A program made the translations under genes and the position numbers. From contig NQMI01000112.1 of the NCBI GenBank assembly GCA_002270565.1, forward strand, positions 62,001 through 126,000: DNA of 64,000 nucleotides, written 5' to 3'. Below are positions 1-11,913 of the stretch, piece by piece (the first letter of the stretch is position 1; each line of letters opens with the position of its first letter). This stretch comes from Stenocarpella maydis (lineage: Eukaryota > Ascomycota > Sordariomycetes > Diaporthales > Diaporthaceae). The notes under the pieces were generated by a model. It searched no databases. It saw only the letters and a program-made list of their open reading frames with translations, and had not been told where the DNA came from.

Positions 1-453
1 CTCCATCCGCAATTCCAGCTCCAAGCCCGGCCGTCACAGTAAGATTGCCTGCTATTGCGGTACGGGGAGGCCCATTTTCTCTCTAATTCCCTCCCCGTGG
101 TGACACAACCTCGTCCTCCGCCCTGCATGCCGTGATAGCCCGCTCACCTCACTTTCCTGTTGTTGTCCCTTTCTCACTTACTTTCTGTCTTGTTCCTACT
201 CAGTCACTCCTTTCTCTACTTGCTGCCCCCATCCAGTCACCCTCACGACACGCGCCGTCCATTCCGCCCTTATTTCCGGCCCTCCACCGACGCCCACGCC
301 CACGCACGCACCCATATACGACTACACGAGCAGCTCGGCGACCCAGAAGCTCCCCGAGGCCCCCCGTGCCTGGCCAAGGCTGGCGAGGAAGCCCCCCCTA
401 CTCTACAAGGCCCCTCGAGCTCGACTCGACCGCCTGTCCCGGCCGTCGGCGCA
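1..453 (+). promoter_or_regulatory. Upstream region and 5' UTR of the Efr3 gene
   Basis: No gene is visible here. The stretch contains pyrimidine-rich tracts (about 150-240 and 250-310), the usual look of a promoter or transcription start region in filamentous ascomycetes. The first ATG that opens the conserved Efr3 N-terminus is at 454, so everything upstream is taken as promoter plus leader. The exact transcription start cannot be read from sequence. Confidence 0.5.
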
Positions 454-3400
454 ATGCAGTCCATCCAGCAAAAGTGCCGCCCCAAGCACCAGGTCCTCGT
501 GCTCAAGTGCTACCCGCGCACCAACAAGACAACCATAGACGTCAAGCCAAACTCGAGCGAGCTGAGTTACCTGCTCTTCTACCTCATCTCCCGCAAGACA
601 AAGATCAACAAGGTCGGCGAGTTCCTCGAGAAGAAGACCGCCAGCGATGTCTGGCACCAGCGCATTGGGTATGTACTCCCTTCTTAGGCCCCGAGCAGGC
701 ACACACGCACGCGTGCACGCATGTGCAGGCGCACAAGGCTGACCCAGACCCTGCACAATAGCAATGTCCAGGTCACCCTCCAGATCCTCGAGGCCCTGAT
801 CGAGAAGAGCCCAAAGGACCTGCCCCTGTTCGCCAGGTTTGTGCTCAAGATCCTGGACCTGATCCTGCGGTCCAATGACATTACCCTGGTCGAGTCGTCC
901 CTCCCGACCTTCGGCGCCTTCTGCGCAAACCACGATGCCTCGTCCCTCTTCGCCGACCAGGCCTACCTCCGCCAGTACGAGGCCGTCATCCAGCAGTACG
1001 CAGCCCTGGCCTCGACGACACGGGAGCAACCGGGCAAGAACCAGCCGAGCAAGCCCGTGGCCGTGCGGTGGAGGAACGCCGGCCTGGAGGCCATCAAGAG
1101 CATCGCCTCCTCGGATGCCCTGTCCTCTGTTGCCGGGCGCCAGCTGGACGTCATAGTACCCATGATCCTGGAGAACCTGTGGACCGACAATGAGGGCTTC
1201 CTGGACGTCTTGCTGCAGCGTGCCAACATGGAGGAGAAGGTGAACACGGACCACCTGCTCAAGCGGAGGAACAGCAACGCGACGGTGCGCACCACCGAGA
1301 CCGGCGGGGATCCGAACCCCATAGCCCTGTCTGGCACCGCGGGCGATGTCGACAAGTTGGCCGAGGAGGAGACGGGCGTCCTGGCCATCCAGTGCCTGAA
1401 GCAGATCTTTGTCGTGCCCAACCGACAGCAGATGCACACGGCCACCACGGCCTTGCTCAAGTTCATCGAGGAGCGCGTCCGGCAGGACGAGACGGTGGTG
1501 AGGACGAGCAGCGGCCAGGACAGCGGCTGGGCCATCCACCTGTTCGGACTGGTCTCGCGGTGGGCGCCCATGCAGGAGCGATATGTGATCCTCGTCACCG
1601 CCATGGACACCATGATCAAGATACAGCTCAAGGAGGAGACGCTGCGGCAGCACATCGTGCTGACGGCCATGATCGGGTCCTTGCTCCGGTCTGACGTGAA
1701 CTTGATAGGATTGAGTGTCATGGACATCATGCTGGGCCTGGTACAACACATGAAGCGCCTGGTGCAGATGCCAGGCGACCCGGCCAGCGGCGGGCGCAAG
1801 GAGCTGCTGGCCCGCATACAACAGACCATGGGCGACCTGGCAACCCATGTCTACTACAACGAACAAATCATCGACATGGTCTCGGCCCTCCTGCTGCGGC
1901 TCAAGCCAGCCAAGAACGCGCCCACGGGAAACGGAAACCCGGCCGCCCAGGGCGAGCAGACGGACACGGATACGAAGTCATCGGATGACCAGCATTCCGA
2001 GTCGCCCTTCTTCCTCACAATTGCGAAGCTCACGGCCCTGAGGGCAGTCAAGGGCATCCTCAAGATCGCCAACCCGAAGGTGAAAATGAGCGGCAATATC
2101 AGCTTGTCCAGGTACCCGGTACCCATTGAGAAGTGGGAGGGCACACAGTGGCTGCTGAGGGACACGGACGGGGAGGTCCGCAAGGCCTACGTGGACGCCC
2201 TTTTGACTTGGCTGGACCGAGAGACGAGGAAGACGGATCTGATTGCGCAAGACGACCTGCGGTCCGCCCTGCAACCCGAGCCTGCCACGCCCACGGACGC
2301 CCAGCGGGCCCGCTCAGCTGCATCTTACCGCGAACGGCCGTCCAAGAAGTTCAAGAGCAGGTTCTTGCACCTCCTGCATATCGCCATCTACGACAATGCC
2401 CTGCAGTTCCTCGACTATGATTCGGACGTTGTCCTCCTCCACGTTCTGCTCACAAAGCTTGTGACCCGCCTGGGTGTCAACGCCGTCCGCTTTGGCCTGC
2501 CCATGGTATTCCGGCTACAAGAAGACATACAGGACGCCGAAACACCGCTGCAGAAGGTGCGCCTGGGAAGCTTGTGCCATGGGTACTTCTGGGTGTTGAC
2601 CGAGAAGTTCGACTTTGACGCCTCCTTTGTCGGACGCGCAATCCAGAATGAGATCATCCGGCGGAGGACCAAGCAGCTGTGGGTTGATGGTGTGCAGGTT
2701 CCGGCGCCGCCGCTGGAGAAGATCGGGATGCCCGGCGTGGTCTCGCATCAATCCAAGATATCGCAGCAGGAGGCCGAGTCTGAGGCACTGCTTCCTTTCG
2801 ACGACCGACTGTCCCTCGTTGATTGCATCTGCACGAGCTATCAGGAGGCCACACTCTCACCACCGACCAGCCCTGCCGGTTCCCCAGGACGAACCTTCTC
2901 CCAGTCGATTCTCGGCTCCAGCGGGGGCATGATCTCGCCGACTGAGAATCAGAGGGAGATGCCGGCCAGCTTCAAGGAGGCGATGCTGTTCGACTGGTCC
3001 CGCGAGGCGGCGGTGGCGGCCGTCCAGGCTGCCAGCAAGTCGGCCTCGCTCAGCGGCTCCAAGGCTGGCACGAACGGTACCCACCGCAACCGCCTCGGCC
3101 TTAATGGCGCGCTGGCGAACGGCCAGACCACGCCTGGCAGAAACAATAACCACGACGGGCGGCCACGGTCCCAGCCCGCGCCCGACGGTGGGCGCACTCT
3201 TGCGCCGTTGCAGACGAGGACTCGGAAGAGCAGTGTCCGCAGCGGCCTCTCGCGCAACCGCGATGGGTTTTCGACCCCGGAGGAGGGCACCACCTCGGTC
3301 AGCCAGATGAAGAAGATCCTCTCTGGGGAGATGCCCGCCCCGCCCCTGACGGCGGGCGCGCGGGACCTCAGCAGTAGCGAAGACAGCCTCATCAGCTACG

Positions 3401-3921
3401 ACATGTCAGCCTCAGAGATGTCCTTTAACCCGCCACCTGCCACCGCGCAGTCGCAAGGCGCCCAGACAGACGGTTCTTCGCCCGCGTATATGCGCTCGCG
3501 CTCCATGTCCCGCGAACGCAAGGGCTCGGATGGCGCCTCCCTGGGCCCGCTGAATTCCAACCCACCAAGCGAGTCGGCCCCGATCTTGGACGAGGAGGAG
3601 GAGGACAACGAAGGGGTTCCACCCGTCCCGCCCTTGCCCTCGGACTTTGCGGGGGCCCCTCATGCCGTGCCGCAGACCGCGACGAGAGACTACGCGACAT
3701 CGCTCGAGTTCGGCTCACCGCACTCCCTGCCGCCGCTCAAGTACCCAAAGCAGAGGAGCGTCAAGAGCAGGGGTGGGGACACGGCGCGATCGTCGACTTG
3801 GGGCAGCATCCACTCCCGGGACGGGGCGCTGCCGACCATGGACCTGCAGTCACTGCTCAAGGGCATCGACTCGCGGGTCGGCGAGGGTGGTCTTGGAAAT
3901 GTCAGCAGGCCGCCTTACTAG
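454..3921 (+). CDS. EFR3: Efr3-like plasma-membrane scaffold of PI4-kinase (two exons)
   Basis: Joined exons 454..668 and 762..3921 encode about 1124 residues; the 93-nt intron has a GTATGT donor and a TAG acceptor and keeps the frame (Gly codon split 2+1). The N-terminus starts MQSIQQKCRPKHQVLVLK, the cysteine-bearing basic start of the Efr3 family. In yeast Efr3 is anchored at the plasma membrane and with Ypp1 recruits the PI4-kinase Stt4 to make PI4P. Residues from about 70 to 750 look all-helical and repeat-like, as expected for the Efr3 rod. The C-terminal third (from about 2860 in DNA) is Ser/Pro/Arg-rich, low in order, and likely a phosphorylated tail. There are no in-frame stops or odd codons. 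The reverse-strand ORF over the first half is a shadow. The family call is firm; function is by homology. Confidence 0.93.
669..761 (+). other. Intron of EFR3
   Basis: The donor GTATGT follows the codon pair Ile-Gly of the conserved segment ending DVWHQRIG. The acceptor AATAG precedes NVQVTLQILEALIEKSP, the expected next piece of the family. Reading through would add a non-conserved insertion and change frame, so splicing is required. Confidence 0.85.
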
Positions 3922-5239
3922 TAGCATTGGTTGGCCTCTTGTCTATTCACCGGTAACCCGCATATCTCTTCTTCTCATTTGCAACAAGCCTCCCATCACC
4001 CAAAAAGTTGGCGGGACAGTCTAGCCCAGGGCTTGGGCACCCGGAACCCCAGGGAGAAGCCCAACCCTGAGCGAGACCGAGCATTTTGAGCTGGCGTTTT
4101 GTTTCAACACTTTATACATATTCACACATACTTACCCTGGCTTCATTTGGCGATGGCTTTACTGCATTCAGAATTCATGGCTTTGGATCATCATGGGGTA
4201 ATCAGGCCCGCGCGATTTCATTTTGTCCACGTCTTCCTTGGTTCTTGCGATGCTACTCAGCCAGATGGGCGTTATAGGCGACTTCCTTACGGGGGCCTTT
4301 CTTTTCTTTTCTGTCCCCTCGGGGCTGTGGATGGGGCATGGCGGAGGGCAGTGGGGCATTGGGAAAGTTATTGATTGTGGGACGGCGCTTTTTCCTGACC
4401 TCACATATCTAATCCCAGACATGAGCGTAATACTTTTTTTTTTTTTGTCTTTTGTGGTTTGTCTATCTGTCGTTAACATGTATAGACGGGAAGGCTTGTT
4501 CGTGTGCCCCTCCCCCACGGCTGTGGGTTTGTATCCCTCCCGGCCACTGTGCCAGCGGTGTCTGTATGAAATGAGTAACATATGAAAAACCCCCACATAT
4601 GTGTTTACCGATGGCAGTGTGGGATCCCTTCCAAGTCAATCGCAATACTGTCTTCGCCTGCCACCCCCACCCACTTTATATTTTCTTGGCATCGCAAGAA
4701 ACTACCGAAAGAGGAGGGGGACCCAAAAGCTGATATATTTGTACACCTCCACGGGGATCACAAACAGCATCGCCACTTATTCCAGTGGGCCTCCGACCCC
4801 ACGTGCCGCCCTCACGGCACCTGGTCCTTACAGGCTGCCGTGGGGCTGGGGTGATCCAGACCGCACAGTTAGCGTGCAGATGGTCGCTGTCGGATGGGGG
4901 CTCCGGTGTTGACAAAAGGCTCCTTGGGCGTTGCAGTGCCGTGATGACCCCCCACCGGTGGGCAAGATGGCTGCAGGTGTTGGGCGGGCAGGTGAATGAA
5001 TGTAGTGTAGGCAGGATACATAAATACCCAAGTACATAAAGGCACGCCCCACCTGTCCACGGCGGGATATGTTCTTTTCTCCTCTCTTTCCTGCAGCAGT
5101 ATCTTGTCGGAAACCAGTCCTTCATTTTTTTTCTCTTTCTTTTCTTCTTCAAGAAGAAGATATTTACGTTCGCTTAGATCAGAGCCAGTGGGGTTTAGCA
5201 CACGGACACACAACATCACCACCACTCACACGATATAAC
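3922..5239. other. Intergenic region, no gene seen
   Basis: This is the 3' flank of EFR3. It contains a T-tract near 4434-4447 and many short open frames without conserved sequence or plausible splicing. Part of it is probably the EFR3 3' UTR. I see no tRNA-like fold or repeat worth listing. Confidence 0.4.
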
Positions 5240-5380
5240 CGCGGGCACTCATCCCCGTACAGCGACATACCGGCGGACCGGCCCATGCTCGTGGTGGCCG
5301 AGGGCCTGTTCCCCTTCCTCAGGCCCGCCGAGGCGAGGGCAGACGTGCGAGACATGGTGGGCTTGGCTCAGGGGTGTTGA
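5240..5380 (+). pseudogene. Relic of a leucine carboxyl methyltransferase-like (PPM1/TcmP type) protein
   Basis: The reading frame ending in TGA at 5378..5380 gives the stretch IPADRPMLVVAEGLFPFLRP, which closely resembles the conserved middle of the LCM/TcmP O-methyltransferase family (a Pro-x-Asp-Arg-Pro segment followed by V-A-E-G-L and F/Y-L). These SAM-dependent enzymes methylate carboxylates or polyketide hydroxyls. Only about 40 residues are recognisable. The SAM-binding motifs that should lie upstream and the C-terminal half are absent, and no intron arrangement restores them. I therefore call it a decayed fragment. It could instead be a chance match, because the resemblance rests on one motif. 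Confidence 0.4.
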
Positions 5381-6205
5381 GGGAACGAGGCGGTGCTGCT
5401 CGTGGATCATGACCTGGCATGATGGTGTTTGGTTTGTTGTCCTGGGGTTTGGTGGTCCATCTATCTGCTCACTCTTGGCTAATCTTGATAATGATCATTA
5501 ATGAAGCCTGCAGCATCATCTCGTGGCCCATTGTTCGGGTTACCTAAACCGCCGCCGTCCTTCTGCTCAGAGACTCATCAGTCGACAGACCCGGAACCAC
5601 GACGTTGCAAGACTTCTGATGAGCTAGCTGATCGGACCTCCTTTGCGCTAGGAAGCACAGTGCCTTTGGGGTTTTTCTGAAAGAATGATGAAGATAGGAG
5701 GACCATGCCTTTTTTATGCGGAATGGCATCAATGGCCACCTCCATACTCTTCTTCTTAGCCGCCGTAGATGCCATCATGGGTTTGCAGATGTTGTTTCAA
5801 ACCCCTTCGCCCAGGTGGCAGTGTTGATAGTTGATTTTTTTTTTCCCTGTTCTTTTTAAGAATAAAAGGGGACTTGATCGATGTGAAGAAGTTGAGAAGA
5901 GCTTCCTGTGAGGTCACGGTATAAATAAAGACAGCCGAAATCAATGTTGGTTGAGTTGCTCCATTTCTAATTATATCTTTGCTGAGTCAGTGCAATATTG
6001 GGCATTCTCTGTTCTCAAACTATTCCAATTGTGACGGGTATATGCCGTCCCAAGAGCAAATTACATATAGAAAGTAAAAAATGTAGATTTGATTCAAATG
6101 AAGCACGAGCACACAGGCAGACCCAGGCTCAACCTGCTGGGACGAAAGGATCCACATAACTCAATGATAGATATCGAAGGTCTCAAATGAAGTAACATTA
6201 TCCAC
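5381..6205. other. Intergenic region, no gene seen
   Basis: Lower-GC spacer between the methyltransferase relic and the 3' end of the NACHT gene. It has short T- and A-tracts (around 5829-5872) and no supported coding sequence. It may hold the 3' UTR of the minus-strand NACHT gene. Confidence 0.4.
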
Positions 6206-9200
6206 TCAGTTCGATCTCTGTCTCTTCGCAGCTCGTGCGGCCCTTTGTTCAGCTGATCTCCTTCTCGCCTCGTCCGGCTCATCCTCACTTTCTTCCACTT
6301 TCTGGTCACTCCCGCCATCCTCATAGTCATCGCAATCTTCATCTTGGTCTTCATCATCGGGATCGCCATATTTCAACTTGGCAAGTCGTTTCTTCTCCAG
6401 TCTTGCCTTTTTTGTCCTCTCGAAGACTTCCTCCCAGGTTTCACCCAGCCACTTCTTCATCAACGCCACACCAGGTGCCTTTGCCGGCTCTTTATTCGCA
6501 AATGCGTACTCAGGGTCGGCCCCCTGCTCAAGTAGGAATCTAAGAAAGTGAGAACCCTTCTCTGATGTTTGCCGCGCTGCGAAATGCAGCGATGTCATCC
6601 CCTTTTGCCGTTTCTGACGGAACCGGCGATCACCGTGTGAGTTCATGTAAACACAGCTTTCCGTTTTTTCAGCCTCACTTTTCGAGGGATAGGAGCCAGG
6701 CCCTCTTGGGTAGTTGATAGGTGCCCCAAGACGCAGTAACTCCGCACACAGTGTGATGGAAGGATTGCATGACCGTGCCAGACATACCAGCGCCCAACCA
6801 AGAAGTCGCCTATCCAGAGGCCGACCGCCAAGGACGTTGTTGATCAGCTTGTACCATGTCTGAATTAGGCGAGCCTCGAAAAGAGCATTCTTTTTCGCTG
6901 CGCCAAAGGCTGAGCTAGAAAAGAGGACTGACCGGAAGTGGTGATCTTTCATGGTAGAATGATTGTAACTGTACCATAACCGTCCATCATCATCATGCCA
7001 CTTTCCACTTCTCCTTCCGTCGTTCAGCAAGGCGTCTGGATCTCCAGAGTAGCAAGGATAAGCGACTTCCAATCCCCGATCAGGGTCCAGAAGAAAGTCC
7101 TCCCACGCTTCATACATGTCTGGGGTGTCTGTAGTGATGGCCTCGCCTGCTAGCCAGTTGTAGTTGCCTCGTTGGTTGAACCTGTCGAACAACAGCTTTT
7201 GAAAGAACCAGAGCAATAGTTCCGGGTTCTTGCCCTTCATTACTGCACCAAAAAAGGCCCGGTCCTCAGGCCAGCTGGCTGACCAGGCAGTCAGCACTTC
7301 GACCATTGGAGGCGAGCCTTTAGTTGCTGCCAACAATATTGCGGGAGACACTACGCCAGCATTGTGTTGATCAATCAATGCGATACTAGGTGCAAGTCGC
7401 TGTAATCCGTCAACGTCGTTGGCTTTCGTCAACTCGAACAATAGGATCTGGAGCTCGTCATGATGTGGAGTTATAGTTTGAGTTCCTTGGCCTTGGTTAA
7501 GAATCCGGTGACGTTTCAGCCAGTGGCTATCAGCATCTTTCTGTGTTGAGAAGCCGATGGTCGCGTATTCACAGCCTTCACTGGGGCATTTCCAGGGCCT
7601 GCTGTGATTGTCGCGCTTCATGTGCAAGTCGCGGGCCTCGCGCGTGTCGAAACCACGACGACTAAGACTGCAGCTGGGAAACCAGCACTTGAAGATCCTG
7701 CTTCCGTAGTTTCTCTTCAGCATATCACAGCGGCATGTAGACTTGTCATGCTTTTGGCCGCATAGAAGCGCTGTGAAATTCTTGTAGATACGAGCCCACA
7801 TGGACGACATGATTGAAGGATCTTTATCCGTCCATTGATGGCCTATGAAGCTGGTGCTCGTTATTATTCAGCCAGATAAATCTGAAATCTGTCTAGTTCG
7901 ATGTGGACTTACGATTGGTAAAGTTCCAATTAGTTTGATCGTCAGATCCATGGAACTGCATGACTCCACAAATTATATGGATAACCTCTGGCCATTGCGA
8001 CTCGATTTCCCGGAATATGGCATCTTTGAGGCCGATAGTCTCTTCAAATCGGTAATTTCTCAGCTCCAGGGCTAGGCGACAGAGCAACTCGCGCAAGTCC
8101 GGATATGCCGACAGGTCCCTTGATTCTTTGACGCAGGACCGGATGAGTGGTTTCCACTGTGTGAAAGCAAACCAGCGAAGTCGATATTTCCCGGAGAGTA
8201 TGTGCTCTTTAAGCTGATCGTCGGACAAGTCTTCATCAAAGATACCAGAGCAGAGATACCTCAGCGTGGATTTTGCAAGGCTGAAATTAGCCTCAGCTAT
8301 GTTGGCAAAATCGGCGACCTGCCTGCTGAATATGTACCTGTGCCAGTATTAGCTATTGGATTTATCGCATAAATCGGCGCCGTATAGAGCTTGATTCTGT
8401 GCAACCCACTCTTTAACAGTAAAATGCACAAAGCTCGGGGTTTCGTCCACAACTTCAACAACAGCACCACAGATGCCAATAAAGTTCACGCTGTTCAGAG
8501 TTGAAGGAGCATCATTTTTGCTCGAGCTGATGTCTAGGAGATGCTCTAACTCATGCTGTGTCATGAGAAGGGGGGAACACGCAATGCAGTTGAATATCAT
8601 CTTCGCTTTACGTCGCACAGCCGGTGGTGAACTGTTGATTCGAGCAACGATTCGGTAGTACCTAAGAATCTTACTATCAGCTCAGACCTCGATTAAAATC
8701 ACACTCCAGACGTACACATCGTCCAAACTCTCGGGGAGTACTTTGAGCTCTTGTTCAATTTCATCGAGGTTGTTGAGCTGCTCGGCATTATCCAGTACGA
8801 TGCGGGCGTAAAGAAACATGCCTGTGTAGTGATAGTCAACATAAAGGCGTAAATTGTTACAAAGAAGGTATCTATTAAACCTAGAGGAAGGCGCAACTAC
8901 CTGCAGCATTAGCCGCGAGAGGGGCCAGCATATGCCGGATCCGCTCACGAGCTGGTTGGACGAAATTCGCCGTATCCATCCAGGTTCTGGTTCTTCGGTT
9001 GACATAGGTTTGAATGCTAGTCGAGTTTTTCTTGTGGACAAGAATCGTCGCAGCTTTCTTGTCGAGAACCCTGCCGATGTCGTCCTCGGGCCTGCTGCTG
9101 ACGAGGATTTTGACTTGGTCAATGTCGTCTTATCCGGACAGTTGCTCGAGGAGTATCCTGCGTTCATCATTATCCATTTCATCCAGTCCGTCGATTATTA

Positions 9201-10387
9201 TATAAGTAGGACCAGCAATTTTGAGCACTGTTTTGAAAACATCTGAGACTTTCCTCGTACTGCCATTGAGTTCTCGTTCATCCATCTCAATCAAAACAGA
9301 CTGTGTTTCCCTGAATTCAGCTGCCAATTGGAACAGCAGAGACTGGAGAATGGATTTGGCTGTAGTGCTGCTCCGGTCGACGTGGCTTGGGAATGCGAAG
9401 AGGGTTCGATGACGTGCCTTTGCTTCTTTGATTGTCGCCGCCGAGAGGTATGTCTTGCCTGCTCCTGGGATGCCCTGAAGCCATAAAAGATGCGCCGCAG
9501 AGTTGGAGATATCCAACCAGTCCAAGAAGGTTCTGTCAGATTTGAGCCATCTTTCCGAGCCGTCCAACAGGCGATTCAACAGCCGGTCTAGCCGATCGTC
9601 ATAGCTCTTGGGGGCTATGCGACTGCGCAGGCTATCGAGCTTCTGCAGGTCCTGGAAGGTTGTCTCTTGGTCGAAATGTTTCAAAGCCTTGATCTGGAGC
9701 TCGTGTTCTTCCCGCAAGTGTTGGGAAGTCATTTCATCTCGCATCGAGGCAGTGTGACGCTCAATATGACCAATTAGAATAGTAATCTTGGCTTTTTTTT
9801 TTGGCCACACAGCTTCGAAGATAAGCTCTAGCTCTGAAAATATAGTTAGCCAGTGCATATGTCCCAGTGTTGTGTAGAGGGTCGCCTTTTATTTGACATG
9901 AGAAAGAAGTTGAGGGCAATAGTATAGAACTGAAGGATGTCCCCCGTAGAACAACGCCAGCTTTTCTTTCAGTTTGGCATTATTACCAAAAGTCTTGCCT
10001 ATATCCGTGAAGGATGGTAGAGCATCGCTTATCTGCTCCATCGTGCTTATGATTGCGTCGGCGAATTTTGTGATGTTGTCAGTCAATACCAGCAAGACAC
10101 GGATGGAACCCCAAACCAAACCCATTATTTCCGGTTTGACCTGCGCGTAGGCATCTATCGGCGCCGCTGAATTCTTTGAGCTTTTTAAAGATGCCTCCCA
10201 TCTTCCCTAAACGTCGCACTCGTCTTTCATTGTCCTGGTTCTCCTGTAGCCCCTCTATGGCCTCAGCGACTTGATCGATACTGTTGGTGCCCAATATGTC
10301 CTTGTATACGCTTTTATCCTTGATGTTCTGTATGAAAGCCTCCTTCGCTACCTCGAAGGCTTGCTGTGAGGGGTCCAATGTGTCCAT
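6206..10387 (-). pseudogene. NACHT (NLR-like) protein with C-terminal C2H2/ankyrin region, inactivated
   Basis: Reading the minus strand from the ATG at 10387, the product starts with a helical DUF7708-like N-terminal domain (about 10387-9780). A NACHT P-loop NTPase follows (Walker A GIPGAGKT; Walker B-like YIIIDGLDEMD), then a winged-helix-like part ending VHFTVKEYIFS. Next come two C2H2-like fingers (FKCWFPSC.., WKCPSEGC..) and one ankyrin-like unit (GMTSLHFAARQ). Four introns fit perfectly in phase: 8822..8900, 8662..8715, 8338..8409 and 7843..7912; the last exon is 6206..7842. Three lesions break the gene: an in-frame TAA at 9130..9132 just after the Walker B region, a +1 shift near 10160-10166 inside the N-terminal domain, and another in a five-C run at 9941-9945. 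The intron near 9840-9900 also does not restore frame. Such proteins are thought to act in fungal non-self recognition. Sequencing error could explain the shifts but hardly the stop. Confidence 0.82.
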
Positions 10388-11913
10388 GGCTTTTTTCGAT
10401 AATACGACGGGCTCTTTCAACAAGATGTACAGGGCCAGAAGTTTAAGGCCGAATTTAAAGGAAGACGAATAGATTTATATAGGGTGGCTCCTGTTCGGGA
10501 AGAAATAAACATCTCTCGAATCGATATGGCTGTTTTTAAGGAGTGTGACATAGATTCAAAGAGATGCGATAACTAATACTCTGTGGATAGCTGTCTCATC
10601 TCCAGCATCAGGGGTGACTCCGGGCAAAGGGCACGTTGTGAAGCGAGTAGCCGTTTTTTAAAGCACGCGGCTTTTAAGAACAAGCACCAGGGGCAATACA
10701 CCTCGCCACGATGCGCATGATCAAATCCGGTTTTACTTGCATGCGGCATGATAACGGAGTTCACTGTGCCGCTTCGAGCCCATACCAAGACCGCCTAGCG
10801 GACTTGCTGTGCCTCGCAGCTGCATTGAGCGGACAGGGCGTGTGTTAAAAAAAAAAAAAAGGGCTGCGGTTGATGAACAGGGGCCTCTGCGAGTCTGCGT
10901 TGGTTTGATTCCTTTTATTTCCAGCCCTGGTCCTTGATAGGCACCAGAAGTGTCGCTTTGGTTGTCTGATCGGCTCTAACTTCGTATGCCCGACAAGAAC
11001 TCGGAATGCATTCCAACTCCTTGTTACGTTCTAAAACGCGCAAAATCTGAACCCACGCTATTGATTCCCAATATCCACGCGCGCATGTCTGTGATACCCT
11101 CGTAGAGTCCCCAGGGGAGTGCTACGTTCGACGACCACTGCTGCTTGGCCTTGGGGCGTCCATTCACATTCTGCAAGCCTGGTCGAATGAGTTGTTCAAC
11201 GGAATAGAACTCCATTCAGCTGACAGGAGGTCTCCCAGGATTATCTTCTCACTGAATTAGAATCGGCCTTGCATAGGCTGTAACCGACCCCCCATCCCAA
11301 CATCTTCCCCTTGTTTCACGCAAGCGGCGGCAAGGTTGCAATCCTTCCAACGGCAGTCCCTTGTCGCAAACCAACTTTCAGCATCCACGCCTGAAATGAT
11401 ATATTCCGGTCTATTCTTGCGAGTTATAGTCTTCTATCCCACACGATATTGATCTCGTAAGCACGGAAGGCTTAAGTGGTAAGCATATATGCCTGAGAAG
11501 GGGATGGAAAAGCCAGACAGACGAATGCATACTACACTTAACCCGAGGGGTAGAAGCTCCGCCAGCGAGCCATGTTTTGGTGAGAATCTGCCTGACTCGA
11601 GCCGCTCAAATTGAAGACTACATTGCTGACCAAGTTCCTCGCAGGACCAACAGAACGCCCCGTGGAGGGAGATGTGGCGGTTTCAAAGGATGAAAGGACT
11701 TCTACTGGGCTTTCCAGCACAAAAAGTATGGCCCCATGTATTTTACTGGTGGCGAATCTGCTACCCAGTTTACGAATGATTAACATCATGTATATCTAGC
11801 CACCGCTTCCAAGGCGGCTCCTCCGCACTTGCCTTATGATGTCTGTTTCGGTTTGGTATGGAATTCCTCTCAAGACATGTCCTCTAAATTCTGACTAAGT
11901 TTGAAAGCTCTCA
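10388..11913. other. Intergenic region between the NACHT and SNF2 genes, no gene seen
   Basis: Divergent promoter space for the minus-strand NACHT gene and the plus-strand SNF2 gene. It includes an A-run of 14 at about 10847-10860. Small frames (for example on the minus strand at 11538-11789) show no family resemblance. Regulatory elements cannot be placed by eye. Confidence 0.4.

Noticed and set aside
963..1829. Second minus-strand open frame over EFR3
   Set aside because: Same reason; Ser/Arg/Thr-rich shadow composition.
403..1866. Long minus-strand open frame (487 aa) opposite EFR3
   Set aside because: It is antisense to a conserved intact gene and arises from GC-rich third positions; it shows no domain.
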